Source: a candidate division Zixibacteria bacterium 4484_93
Lineage (GTDB): Bacteria; UBP14; UBA6098; 4484-93
Assembly (NCBI GenBank): GCA_002085385.1
Contig: NATO01000002.1
Location: 1-18,639, forward strand
Direction of reading: 5' to 3'
DNA length: 18,639 nucleotides
The translations under genes were made by a program, and so were the position numbers. Under the pieces are notes generated by a model. It was not told where the DNA came from. It was given only the letters and a program-made list of their open reading frames with translations, and ran no database searches. Positions 4,989 to 11,592 of the stretch are shown piece by piece (within the stretch, counting starts at the first letter, position 1; every line of letters begins with the position of its first letter).

Positions 4989-7590
4989 TATCGTTGCTCT
5001 TATTATCCTCCTTTTCTCCTGTCTCCCACTTTTCGCCGGCAAATTTGAACCCAACAAAATTGGTGTCATAGCATATATCCTGCCAAGACCGGACTACGAC
5101 TCGTTTCAGGGGCAAGCTCCATCATGGATAATATCATATCTTAAGCAACTCGCCTCGTCCTCGCAGAAGCAGGTTCTCGATTTCCTCCAGCAAAATAGGG
5201 GAGAGGTCGATACCATCATCTCCTTCTGGACAATAAATGCAATATACATTATGACCACGCAGGATGTCGTCAGCAAGCTCGCAGGAAGGGGAGATGTCGG
5301 AAGGATTGTGCTCGACTGTGAGCGAGAGCTTGGTGAGCCTATCTTATCCGAAGCAAAGGATGCCTGGGACAATATCGGTGCAATCCGGGCTGACGAGGTC
5401 CACTCGGAGCTTGGCATCGATGGCACGGGTGTTATAGTCGGCGGTATGGATTCTGGTGTCGATGGCTTTCATCCCGACCTCGAGGGGAACTTTCTTGGCA
5501 ATGTCGAGCCTGGAAGGGTTGCCTGGTTCGACCCGACAGATGAGTATCCGCTCTACCCACAGGATGGGCACGGACACGGGACGCACACGATGGGAACAGT
5601 CTGTGGACAGGGTGGGATAGGGGTTGCCCCCGGCGCACTCTGGATGGCAGTAAAGATATTCCGGGACAACTCGACATCGAGGGACTTTATTATACACTCT
5701 GGCTTCCAGTTCATTGCCGACCCGGATGGCAACGCCTATACGGACGATTTTCCGAGGCTCGTCAATAACTCCTGGGGTGAGCTCTTCTGCCGTGAGGGGA
5801 TGCTATACTACGATGATGTCAGATTGTGGCGGGTTCTCGGTATAATCCCTGTCTTTGCCATCGGAAATGATGGGCCGGAGGTTTCCTCGACAACCCCTCC
5901 AGGGAACTACCCGAATGTCATAGCAGCAGGTGCAACGGATGCTTCAAATAATATCATATATTTCTCAAGCCGCGGACCTGCACCTTCTGACTTCCCCTGG
6001 TTCGGAGCAACAAAACCGGACATCGCAGCACCGGGTGTCGATATCCTATCAGCCGAGGCTGGAACGGGCGGCTATACCCTGATGAGTGGAACGAGTATGG
6101 CATCCCCGCATATAGCAGGCACCGTCGCACTTATGCTCTCAGCCAATCCGACACTCGATTACGATGATGTCTATCGTATCCTGTCGGAAACGGCAGTGGA
6201 CATAGGCGATACCGGAATGGATAATATCTCTGGCTATGGTCTGGTCGATGCATATCGGGCGGTTCAACTCGCTATGGAGATGCGAGCACCGAGAATATAC
6301 CATATTCCAATCACTGACCGAGAATATACCACCGTCACATTCGTGGCAACGGTTGTCTCACCGACATCGCCTCTGGACACATCATCAGTCAGGCTTATTT
6401 TGACATTTGGTGGAATGACAGATACCATCCCGTTTACACCCTCGGGAGATTCGTTTTTCTGTGAGCTCTCTTTTCCCGGCGAGGTGGATGTTCAGTATTT
6501 TATACAGGCGGCAGACTCACTGGGTAGATTGGGTTATCTCCCAAAGTCCGCTCCTGATTCCGTCTTTTCCTTTCACATCGGGAGAGACACCATCCCTCCT
6601 GTTATCGAGTTTGTGCCCATAGATTCCGTCCTATCCTATCTTATGTTTCCGCAGAGCATTTCGGTCGAGGTAAGTGACAATGGAGAGATAGATAGTGTCT
6701 GGATTGAGCTGACAGATGGAGCAGGAACAAGAAGTATCCCTCTCGAGTATGACTCATTGTGGGGAGTGTATTCGGGGGAGATTGATTCGGAAGCAATCGG
6801 TGAATTCTTCTACAGGATTGTGGCGATGGATGAAGCCTCGAACCTGTCCAGTTACCCGGCGGATTGGGACAGCTTGTGTGTTGATGTAATTGATGATGGC
6901 ACAATTGACCTTCTGTGGAGCACGGTAACGGAGATACCCGATTTTATCCCGCCGTATTATGACCAGGAGACATGGAGCATAGTCGAGGTTCCCTGGCACT
7001 GTCAGGTCGAGTCGGTCAAAACGAGGGTTCACCTTACCTATCCGAGGATGAGAAATATTGTAGCTGTGCTCTATTCACCATCCGGCACAGAGGTATATCT
7101 GCACAACAGGACATCGCTTACCGATAGTGTGAATATATGGTATCCAGACGAGATGAGCGAGGATGGTCCGGGCTTACTTTCAGATTTTATTCGTGAGGAT
7201 GCGGCAGGTGAATGGTATCTCTATGTCGCAGATAGAAGCGAGATGTATTATGGACACTACGGAACACTCTTCGAGTGGGAGCTCACACTGTTCTGTTCGC
7301 CTATTGCCGGAGTTGAAGAAAAAACAGTTTTGCCTGAGAAGTTCAAGCTTTTTGCTTACCCGAACCCGTTCAATTCGGCGATTAAAATTTTATACAGCAT
7401 CCCTGAGACCGAGAAGAAAGCATCTCTTGAGATTTACAATATATTAGGAGAAAGGGTGAACAGTTCCCACGCTAAACCGGGGATACACACTGTCCTCTGG
7501 GATGCAAGGGAACTTCCATCGGGGGTTTATCTATGCCTGCTGAGGGGGAAAACTACTTCTGCCTCTTTGAAGATTTTCCTCTTGAGGTGA
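4930..7590 (+). CDS. Secreted subtilisin-like serine protease (S8) with P-domain and C-terminal sorting domain; start unresolved
   Basis: The frame is open from an ATG at 4912; the next ATG (4930) lies inside tRNA-Arg. Using 4930 the product is 886 aa. A signal-peptide core (VALIILLFSCLPLFAG) begins just after the tRNA end. An N-terminal propeptide-like region follows, then the S8 domain with D174 (GGMDSGVDGFHPDL), H216 (GHGHGTHTMG), oxyanion N313 (AIGNDGP) and S389 (GTSMASPHIAGT), then Ig-like stretches. Next comes a proprotein-convertase P-like domain (EVPWHCQVESV to GTLFEWELTLF, about 675-785) and a type A sorting-like domain (YPNPFNSAIKI to LPSGVYLCLL). It is probably exported and surface-bound or released, degrading protein. 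No Shine-Dalgarno is visible before 4912, 4930 or the first codon after the tRNA (ATC, 4990). The last 38 bases overlap a convergent gene. Confidence 0.9.
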   Translation: MDRAADSGSAGWRFKSSLPHIVALIILLFSCLPLFAGKFEPNKIGVIAYILPRPDYDSFQGQAPSWIISYLKQLASSSQKQVLDFLQQNRGEVDTIISFWTINAIYIMTTQDVVSKLAGRGDVGRIVLDCERELGEPILSEAKDAWDNIGAIRADEVHSELGIDGTGVIVGGMDSGVDGFHPDLEGNFLGNVEPGRVAWFDPTDEYPLYPQDGHGHGTHTMGTVCGQGGIGVAPGALWMAVKIFRDNSTSRDFIIHSGFQFIADPDGNAYTDDFPRLVNNSWGELFCREGMLYYDDVRLWRVLGIIPVFAIGNDGPEVSSTTPPGNYPNVIAAGATDASNNIIYFSSRGPAPSDFPWFGATKPDIAAPGVDILSAEAGTGGYTLMSGTSMASPHIAGTVALMLSANPTLDYDDVYRILSETAVDIGDTGMDNISGYGLVDAYRAVQLAMEMRAPRIYHIPITDREYTTVTFVATVVSPTSPLDTSSVRLILTFGGMTDTIPFTPSGDSFFCELSFPGEVDVQYFIQAADSLGRLGYLPKSAPDSVFSFHIGRDTIPPVIEFVPIDSVLSYLMFPQSISVEVSDNGEIDSVWIELTDGAGTRSIPLEYDSLWGVYSGEIDSEAIGEFFYRIVAMDEASNLSSYPADWDSLCVDVIDDGTIDLLWSTVTEIPDFIPPYYDQETWSIVEVPWHCQVESVKTRVHLTYPRMRNIVAVLYSPSGTEVYLHNRTSLTDSVNIWYPDEMSEDGPGLLSDFIREDAAGEWYLYVADRSEMYYGHYGTLFEWELTLFCSPIAGVEEKTVLPEKFKLFAYPNPFNSAIKILYSIPETEKKASLEIYNILGERVNSSHAKPGIHTVLWDARELPSGVYLCLLRGKTTSASLKIFLLR

Positions 7591-7858
7591 CCTCTCTGGT
7601 TGTATGTTTCGTCTTCCTCTTTGACGGAACACTCTTCTTTTTTGTGCTGCTCTTCCTTTCTATGTGGTCGTTTATGCCGTTCTTATCCTTATCGATGAAG
7701 TAGTCAAAGAATTTGATAAGGGAGTTTGGTTTCTTCTTTTCAACCTTCTTCTGCTCCATCTTTGTCGTATCTTTGTCGCTCTTTTGCTCCTCTGCCAATG
7801 CAGAAGCAAATGATAGCATAAGAGCACTCACCACAAGCAGCATCAAATATCTTCTCAT
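7553..7858 (-). CDS. Small exported Lys-rich protein with calcium-loop-like motif
   Basis: A 101-aa protein with a clear signal peptide (MRRYLMLLVVSALMLSFASA-LA, cleavage likely after about residue 22). The mature part is charged and Lys-rich. Residues 56-67 (DKDKNGINDHIE) resemble a DxDxNGxxD calcium-binding loop of thrombospondin-type-3 or dockerin kind, with E67 at position 12. The last 35 residues are an S/T/K/R tail similar in composition to the tail of the upstream Cys/Trp/Tyr-rich lipoprotein. AGAGGAAA upstream of the ATG serves as ribosome site. It is the third gene of the leftward operon, 48 bases after its neighbour, and overlaps the 3' end of the subtilase gene by 38 bases tail to tail. 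No known family recognised. Confidence 0.75.
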   Translation of the reverse strand: MRRYLMLLVVSALMLSFASALAEEQKSDKDTTKMEQKKVEKKKPNSLIKFFDYFIDKDKNGINDHIERKSSTKKKSVPSKRKTKHTTREVTSRGKSSKRQK

Positions 7859-7906
7859 CTTAATTTCCTCTCTTTATTCATTATAATAATCCATATAGTT
7901 GGTTTA

Positions 7907-8797
7907 TCAAGGTCTTCTTGTTCTCTTCACACGGGTTGAACTTCCCCGAGCAGCTGTCGTTCTGAAGGAACTTCTGCTCGAGTATCCTGTCGAGAATTTC
8001 TTGTTTATGCTCTTCGTGGATTTATCCCTTTTAGCGTCCTTCCTCAGAGAAAGTAGATTCCATTTATCCTTTTTAGCGATTCTTTTCCCCTTGGAATGCT
8101 CTTTCGTAGATTTCTTGTTCCTCTCCGAGCCGATGATAGTTCCCTTTGCGGAGCTTTTCTTCCCTGTCAGTGCTGTCGAGTTATCCTTTTTGCGGTTTTT
8201 CCTTGTGCTATTTTTTGTGGAGCTTTTCTCCCTTAGCTTCGTTATATTTCCCGTGCCTCTGCCTTTTGTTGGTATCTTCTTATTACCAACGATACTGGCG
8301 ACCTGCGTTGCAGAGGAGGTGGTTCCAACCTGATTCCTTGCATACTTCTTTGGTGTGGTGCTTCTATATTTTGTTGATGAGAGCAGGGTCGATTTCCCCG
8401 ATTCCCCGAACAGCCCCCTTCTTCTCGTTATCCGGTAGCCCGAGGGGGTATAGCTGCCTCGATACCTGAACGGAGGTGGTGGCTCATAATAGTGATAACC
8501 ATAGTAGTAGTGAGGATAGTAATAGGGCACAGGTGGATACCAGAAAACTATTACTGGATGCCAGAAGCATCGATAGTGCCAGCAGTAAGTGTCCCACCAC
8601 CAATAGTCATAGCAACAACAGCAATCATCCCACCAGTAGTCATAGCAACAGCAGTCGCAGCAGTCATCGACAACAATATCCGGTGGGTCGGAAATAACCA
8701 CACGGGAATGGGTTCTGAGCACCGTCTGGCAGCCGGAAAGTATAAGGGCAAAAAGTATTATTGCACCGACCACTATTATGCCTTTATAATACCTCAT
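7907..8797 (-). CDS. Lipoprotein with Cys/Trp/Tyr-rich cluster and basic tail
   Basis: A 296-aa protein that I cannot place in a family. Residues 6-23 are a lipoprotein signal with lipobox LSGC (C23). Residues 44-79 hold 11 cysteines and seven tryptophans in two imperfect repeats (DDCCDCCCYDYWW and DDCCCCYDYWWWD). A Tyr/Pro/His-rich stretch follows to about 110 (PYYYPHYYYGYHYYEPPPP). Residues 120-296 are low-complexity Ser, Thr, Lys and Arg. Such clusters suggest metal binding, disulphide cross-linking or aromatic adhesion; the basic tail could bind anionic polymers. The strong AAGGAGG site (8805-8811) lies in the 3' end of the upstream gene, which it overlaps by 14 bases, so translation is coupled. 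Mixed synonymous codons within the repeats (TGC/TGT, TAT/TAC) support real coding. Confidence 0.8.
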   Translation of the reverse strand: MRYYKGIIVVGAIILFALILSGCQTVLRTHSRVVISDPPDIVVDDCCDCCCYDYWWDDCCCCYDYWWWDTYCWHYRCFWHPVIVFWYPPVPYYYPHYYYGYHYYEPPPPFRYRGSYTPSGYRITRRRGLFGESGKSTLLSSTKYRSTTPKKYARNQVGTTSSATQVASIVGNKKIPTKGRGTGNITKLREKSSTKNSTRKNRKKDNSTALTGKKSSAKGTIIGSERNKKSTKEHSKGKRIAKKDKWNLLSLRKDAKRDKSTKSINKKFSTGYSSRSSFRTTAARGSSTRVKRTRRP

Positions 8798-9596
8798 CTT
8801 TGTCCTCCTTGTTAAGCTGTTTTATCTTCTCATTCATTCTTTCTCTCAGCTCCGGGTTACCGGTATCTGTCTGATAAGCCCACTCGAACTGGACATACTC
8901 CGGGGTAGCCTCTGTTATCCACAGCTTGGCAAAATGGTTGTCGCAGGTCCAGATGACATACCCCCAGCCAGGGTATATCTCAACCGTTGCGCCGGGTATA
9001 TACCCGTTCTCCGGGGCGTAGTCTATATCGTCGAATGAGTATATCTGCCCATAAATGAGAATATCCGTCATCGAGTTCGCAGCGGAGAGCCAGTATCTAC
9101 CGTCATAGTTGAAATATATATCAGCAGAGGGATAATCCCGCGGGACGAGTGAATATTCAGAGAAGTCATAACCGGAATCATCCGGATAGCTGTCCGCATC
9201 CCACAGGATTGCAAACCCTTCAGGTCTCGGTGTGTCGAACACGATATCATACGAGAGTTCCGACTCCGCTCCACAGCACGACACAGATGATATCGCATAA
9301 TAGTATGTCTCACCGTTCTCAGCAGAGAAGTCAACAAAGTAGCTCGATGAGGTCTCACCAACAAGATAGTAATATCCTGTCTCATTATATCCACGATAAA
9401 TGCGGTAGCGGCAGGCTCCACAGGGGTTCCAGTAAAGATAAACCCGGTTATCACCTGTCACCGAATGGACATTCGTCGGAACAGGGGGAGGATAATCTCT
9501 ATGAGGATGATAACAATAATCATCATAAACGACCACATCACACCCAAAAGATGTAAGGAGCGAGAGAAGAACTCCTATGATGGCCAATCTCTTCAT
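8784..9596 (-). CDS. Lipoprotein with fibronectin type III domain
   Basis: A 270-aa protein with a short signal and lipobox TSFGC (C19), so probably anchored to a membrane on the outside. Residues about 36-113 form a fibronectin type III-like domain (PPPVPTNVHSV, RVYLYWNPC, YRIYRG, GETYYYAISSV). It carries extra cysteines at 59, 62, 107 and 108 that may form disulphides. Residues 115-245 are an aromatic, acidic, beta-rich region without a recognised family, and the last 25 residues are a charged helix. It is first in a leftward three-gene operon with the Cys/Trp/Tyr-rich lipoprotein and the Lys-rich exported protein. A GGAGGAG ribosome site (9604-9610) stands 7 bases before the ATG, and a sigma-54 promoter lies just upstream. 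Confidence 0.85.
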   Translation of the reverse strand: MKRLAIIGVLLSLLTSFGCDVVVYDDYCYHPHRDYPPPVPTNVHSVTGDNRVYLYWNPCGACRYRIYRGYNETGYYYLVGETSSSYFVDFSAENGETYYYAISSVSCCGAESELSYDIVFDTPRPEGFAILWDADSYPDDSGYDFSEYSLVPRDYPSADIYFNYDGRYWLSAANSMTDILIYGQIYSFDDIDYAPENGYIPGATVEIYPGWGYVIWTCDNHFAKLWITEATPEYVQFEWAYQTDTGNPELRERMNEKIKQLNKEDKDEVL

Positions 9597-9621
9597 TTTT
9601 CATCTCCTCCACAAACTTCAC

Positions 9622-9637
9622 TGCAAAAGATGTGCCA
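9622..9637 (-). promoter_or_regulatory. Sigma-54 promoter of the lipoprotein operon
   Basis: On the reverse strand TGGCAC (9637-9632), A, TCTT, TTGCA (9626-9622) matches the sigma-54 consensus TGGCAC-N5-TTGCW fully, with the required 10 bases between GG and GC. Transcription would start near 9611-9612, giving a 15-base leader that begins just before the GGAGGAG ribosome site. The spacing to the gene strongly supports function. Confidence 0.8.
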
Positions 9638-9701
9638 TACAGAGCAATCCTTTATAGCTCAATTGGTTATATGAAAAATAGCAGGAATTGTTCCCCCGGA
9701 A

Positions 9702-9754
9702 TTGCACATTTTTTGTGCAACGACGGTTGCAATTTTGTGCAAAATCGGTTGCAA
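9702..9754. repeat. Dyads and 22-bp-period direct repeats between divergent promoters
   Basis: A perfect 7-bp dyad TTGCACA-TTTTT-TGTGCAA (9702-9720) is followed by TTGCA-ATTTTG-TGCAA (9727-9742). Read as direct repeats, TTGTGCAA recurs at 9713 and 9735 and CGGTTGCAA at 9724 and 9746, a 22-base period (two helical turns). Relative to the leftward sigma-54 start these lie at about -90 to -143, the usual place for an enhancer-binding activator. The right end overlaps the -35 box of the que promoter, so the same protein could also affect que. Confidence 0.65.
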
Positions 9755-9777
9755 GAAAAGATAATTCGGTTTATATT
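9749..9777 (+). promoter_or_regulatory. Sigma-70-type promoter of queDEC
   Basis: TTGCAA (9749-9754), a 17-base spacer and TATATT (9772-9777) match the -35 and -10 boxes 4/6 and 5/6. Transcription would start near 9784, leaving a 20-base leader with the ribosome site. That leader is too short for a preQ1 riboswitch. The -35 box coincides with the last CGGTTGCAA repeat. Confidence 0.5.
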
Positions 9778-9790
9778 AAAAATGAAAAGA

Positions 9791-9806
9791 AAGGAGGGAG
9801 AAAATT
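9791..9806 (+). promoter_or_regulatory. Shine-Dalgarno and AUU start codon of queD
   Basis: AAGGAGG (9791-9797) stands 6 bases before ATT (9804-9806). The only in-frame codons between the upstream TGA stop and the conserved FSAAH motif are non-starts, so ATT, at exactly the position where family members have Met, is the likely initiator. Confidence 0.75.
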
Positions 9807-10169
9807 TACTTTTTAACGGCAAAAGGTGGTTTCTCTGCTGCACACTGGATAAGAGAATACCCCGGAAAGTGTTCTCACATACATGGACACAACTGGCGAG
9901 TTCAGTTGACCGTTAGGGTAGATGAGCTAAACTCACTTGGTATGGGAATCGATTTCTACGAGTTAAAGAGTGTCTTGAAGAAGATAACCGACAGTTTAGA
10001 CCATACCTGTTTGAATGAGCTTCCGTTTTTCTCAGAGGCAAACCCGACTGCGGAGAACATCGCAAGGTTCATATTCGACGAGGCAAAGAAAAGACTCCCC
10101 CGGGATGTTAAGCCTTATGAGCTGAGACTCTGCGAGACCGATAACAATTGTGTAACATACAGGGAATAA
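9804..10169 (+). CDS. queD: 6-carboxy-5,6,7,8-tetrahydropterin synthase (QueD)
   Basis: Makes 6-carboxytetrahydropterin from dihydroneopterin triphosphate, the second step of queuosine precursor synthesis. From the ATT at 9804 the protein is 121 aa, the normal family length, beginning (M)YFLTAKGGFSAAHWI. Zinc ligands are H14 (FSAAH), H27 and H29 (HIHGHNW); the catalytic residues are C23 (GKCSHIHGH), D66-H67 (LDHTCLNEL) and E111 (LCETDNN). NPTAEN (80-85) is also typical. The first standard start codon in frame, TTG at 9906, would delete the first 34 residues including C23 and all three zinc histidines, so it cannot give an active enzyme. The TAA stop shares its last A with the queE ATG, so the three que genes are translationally coupled. 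Confidence 0.93.
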   Translation: MYFLTAKGGFSAAHWIREYPGKCSHIHGHNWRVQLTVRVDELNSLGMGIDFYELKSVLKKITDSLDHTCLNELPFFSEANPTAENIARFIFDEAKKRLPRDVKPYELRLCETDNNCVTYRE

Positions 10170-10807
10170 TGCTCATAAGCGAGATTTACAAGAGTATAAA
10201 TGGTGAGGGGAGGTTCGCGGGCTTTCCAACCTCGATTGTGAGGGTAGCAGGCTGCAATCTCAACTGTTCCTGGTGCGATACAACCTACGCTCTAACGGGT
10301 GGAGAGAGGCTTCCTCTCGATGAGATAATGAGCAAGATACGAGAATTCAACACCAGCCGTGTCCTCATAACCGGTGGCGAGCCGCTTCTGCAGGAAGAGA
10401 CTGGTGAACTTGCAAGGAGATTGCTTGAGATAGGGTATCACACACTTGTCGAAACAAACGGCTCGCTCCCGATAGACGCACTCCCGGAGGGTGTCTTCCG
10501 ATGCGTCGATATAAAGACACCATCATCGGGCGAATCTGGAAAGAATCTGCTTGAGAATATAGATTATCTTCTCCATACCGACGATGTGAAGTTTGTCATA
10601 GCCGACAGGGACGATTTCAACTGGAGCATCAATTTTACAAGGCGCTTCAATCTCATATCGAGATGCGATGTGCTCTTTTCTCCCGTCTGGGGGAGGCTTC
10701 CTCCGGATACACTTGCCAGATGGATACTCGACTCCGGTATGGACATAAGGCTGAACCTCCAGCTTCACAAACTCATCTGGAAGGATAGGGAGGAGGGCAG
10801 AAAGTGA
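10169..10807 (+). CDS. queE: 7-carboxy-7-deazaguanine synthase (QueE), radical SAM
   Basis: A 212-aa radical SAM enzyme that rearranges 6-carboxytetrahydropterin to 7-carboxy-7-deazaguanine. The ATG overlaps the queD stop (TAATG) and gives MLISEIYKSINGEGRFAGFP, the family N-terminus; a longer frame from 10148 lies inside queD and is unlikely. The 4Fe-4S cysteines are C29, C33 and C36 (CNLNCSWC), the SAM-binding GGEP is at 69-72, and the C-terminal LNLQLHKLIW (195-204) is characteristic. The GGGA before the ATG is a modest ribosome site. It precedes queC with a 4-base GTGA overlap. Confidence 0.95.
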   Translation: MLISEIYKSINGEGRFAGFPTSIVRVAGCNLNCSWCDTTYALTGGERLPLDEIMSKIREFNTSRVLITGGEPLLQEETGELARRLLEIGYHTLVETNGSLPIDALPEGVFRCVDIKTPSSGESGKNLLENIDYLLHTDDVKFVIADRDDFNWSINFTRRFNLISRCDVLFSPVWGRLPPDTLARWILDSGMDIRLNLQLHKLIWKDREEGRK

Positions 10808-11451
10808 AGGCAATCGTTCTTCTTTCTGGTGGACTCGACAGCACAACAACACTTGCTGTTGCAATCGACAGAGGGTTCGAGATACTACCACTGCACTTGA
10901 ACTATCGACACCGAGCCCAGAAGAAAGAGCTTGAGGCTTTTGATGCAATCCTTAACCACTACGGGATAGAAAGAAGACTTGTCGTGGAGTTGCCTTTCTT
11001 CTCTCGGTTTGAAAAGAGAGGTCTTGTCAACCCGGAGCTTGACTTATCGGTTGAAAGCTACAATGATTCTCGCCTGTCATACCTCCCGTTCCGCAACGGC
11101 GTGATGCTCGCTATAGCGACTGCAATCGCTGAGGAGGAAGAGGCAGGAGCAATATTTGCAGGTGTTATGGAGGAGGATTCATCCGGCTATCCCGACTGCC
11201 GTGAGAAGTTCATCCAAAATTTTCAGCAAACGATAAACTCCGGAACAAAAAAGGGAGATATAACACTTATGACCCCTATTATTCACCTGAAGAAGAGCGA
11301 GGTGGTGCTTCTGGGTAACAAACTTGGTGTCCCGTTTCATCTCACCTGGTCCTGCTATGGAGGTGATGAAAGACCCTGTGGAAGGTGCGCAAGCTGTCTT
11401 CTGAGAAGGTCTGCGTTTGAAAAGGCGGGGGTAAAGGATCCACTTACTTGA
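10804..11451 (+). CDS. queC: 7-cyano-7-deazaguanine synthase (QueC)
   Basis: ATP-dependent enzyme that converts 7-carboxy-7-deazaguanine with ammonia to preQ0. The 215-aa protein carries the PP-loop SGGLDS (8-13), YLPFRNGVML (93-102) and four C-terminal zinc-binding cysteines (C184, C192, C195 and C198, the last three in PCGRCASC). It starts with GTG, overlapping the queE TGA, behind GGAGGG. Neither queF nor tgt is in the window, so the next step must be encoded elsewhere. The downstream gap carries repeats that belong to the next operon. Confidence 0.95.
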   Translation: MKAIVLLSGGLDSTTTLAVAIDRGFEILPLHLNYRHRAQKKELEAFDAILNHYGIERRLVVELPFFSRFEKRGLVNPELDLSVESYNDSRLSYLPFRNGVMLAIATAIAEEEEAGAIFAGVMEEDSSGYPDCREKFIQNFQQTINSGTKKGDITLMTPIIHLKKSEVVLLGNKLGVPFHLTWSCYGGDERPCGRCASCLLRRSAFEKAGVKDPLT

Positions 11452-11452
11452 T

Positions 11453-11488
11453 TTTGTCATTTTGGCAAGAAATTTGTCATTTTGGCAA
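11453..11488. repeat. Tandem 16-bp dyads, probable activator sites (UAS)
   Basis: TTTGTCATTTTGGCAA occurs at 11453-11468 and again at 11473-11488, identical and 20 bases apart. Each contains an imperfect dyad TTGYC-N5-GGCAA. They sit at about -136 to -101 from the predicted sigma-54 start, the normal enhancer position, and right after the queC stop. Confidence 0.65.
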
Positions 11489-11561
11489 AAATCTTCACGC
11501 TATAAAATCGCCAAATCCTGATAACCCTTTAAGACAGAGGGGTTACACTGAATCTGCCTTT

Positions 11562-11578
11562 TTGGCACAAGATATGCT
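11562..11578 (+). promoter_or_regulatory. Sigma-54 promoter of the response regulator-HtrA-Gld operon
   Basis: TTGGCACA-AGAT-ATGCT matches the sigma-54 consensus YTGGCACG-N4-TTGCW at all but two positions (A for G after TGGCAC, and A for the first T of TTGC); GG (11564-11565) and GC (11576-11577) are separated by the obligatory 10 bases. Start would be near 11588-11589, only 4-5 bases before the ATG at 11593. The -24 box also forms part of a TGCC-TTTTT-GGCA dyad. Confidence 0.75.
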
Positions 11579-11592
11579 TAACCTTTTCTGCA

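Noticed and set aside
8400..8415. Walker A-like GESGKST in the Cys/Trp/Tyr lipoprotein
   Set aside because: The spacing GxxxxGKS/T is not met, the region is low-complexity and the protein is exported.
9651..9675. TATAGCTCAATTGGTTA looks like a tRNA D-arm
   Set aside because: No acceptor, anticodon or T-arm can be folded around it; it is at best a fragment or a coincidence upstream of the sigma-54 promoter.
9755..9803. preQ1 riboswitch ahead of queD
   Set aside because: The predicted leader is about 20 bases and shows no preQ1-type pseudoknot; the ribosome site fills it.
9632..9916. Open frame across the que promoter and the queD 5' end
   Set aside because: It crosses the dyads and promoter, and overlaps queD in another frame; the QueD motifs are decisive for the other frame.
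11523..11544. Intrinsic terminator of the que operon (AACCCTT, 8-base loop, AGGGGTT)
   Set aside because: The stem is weak with a G-U pair and no T-run follows, so termination is not supported.
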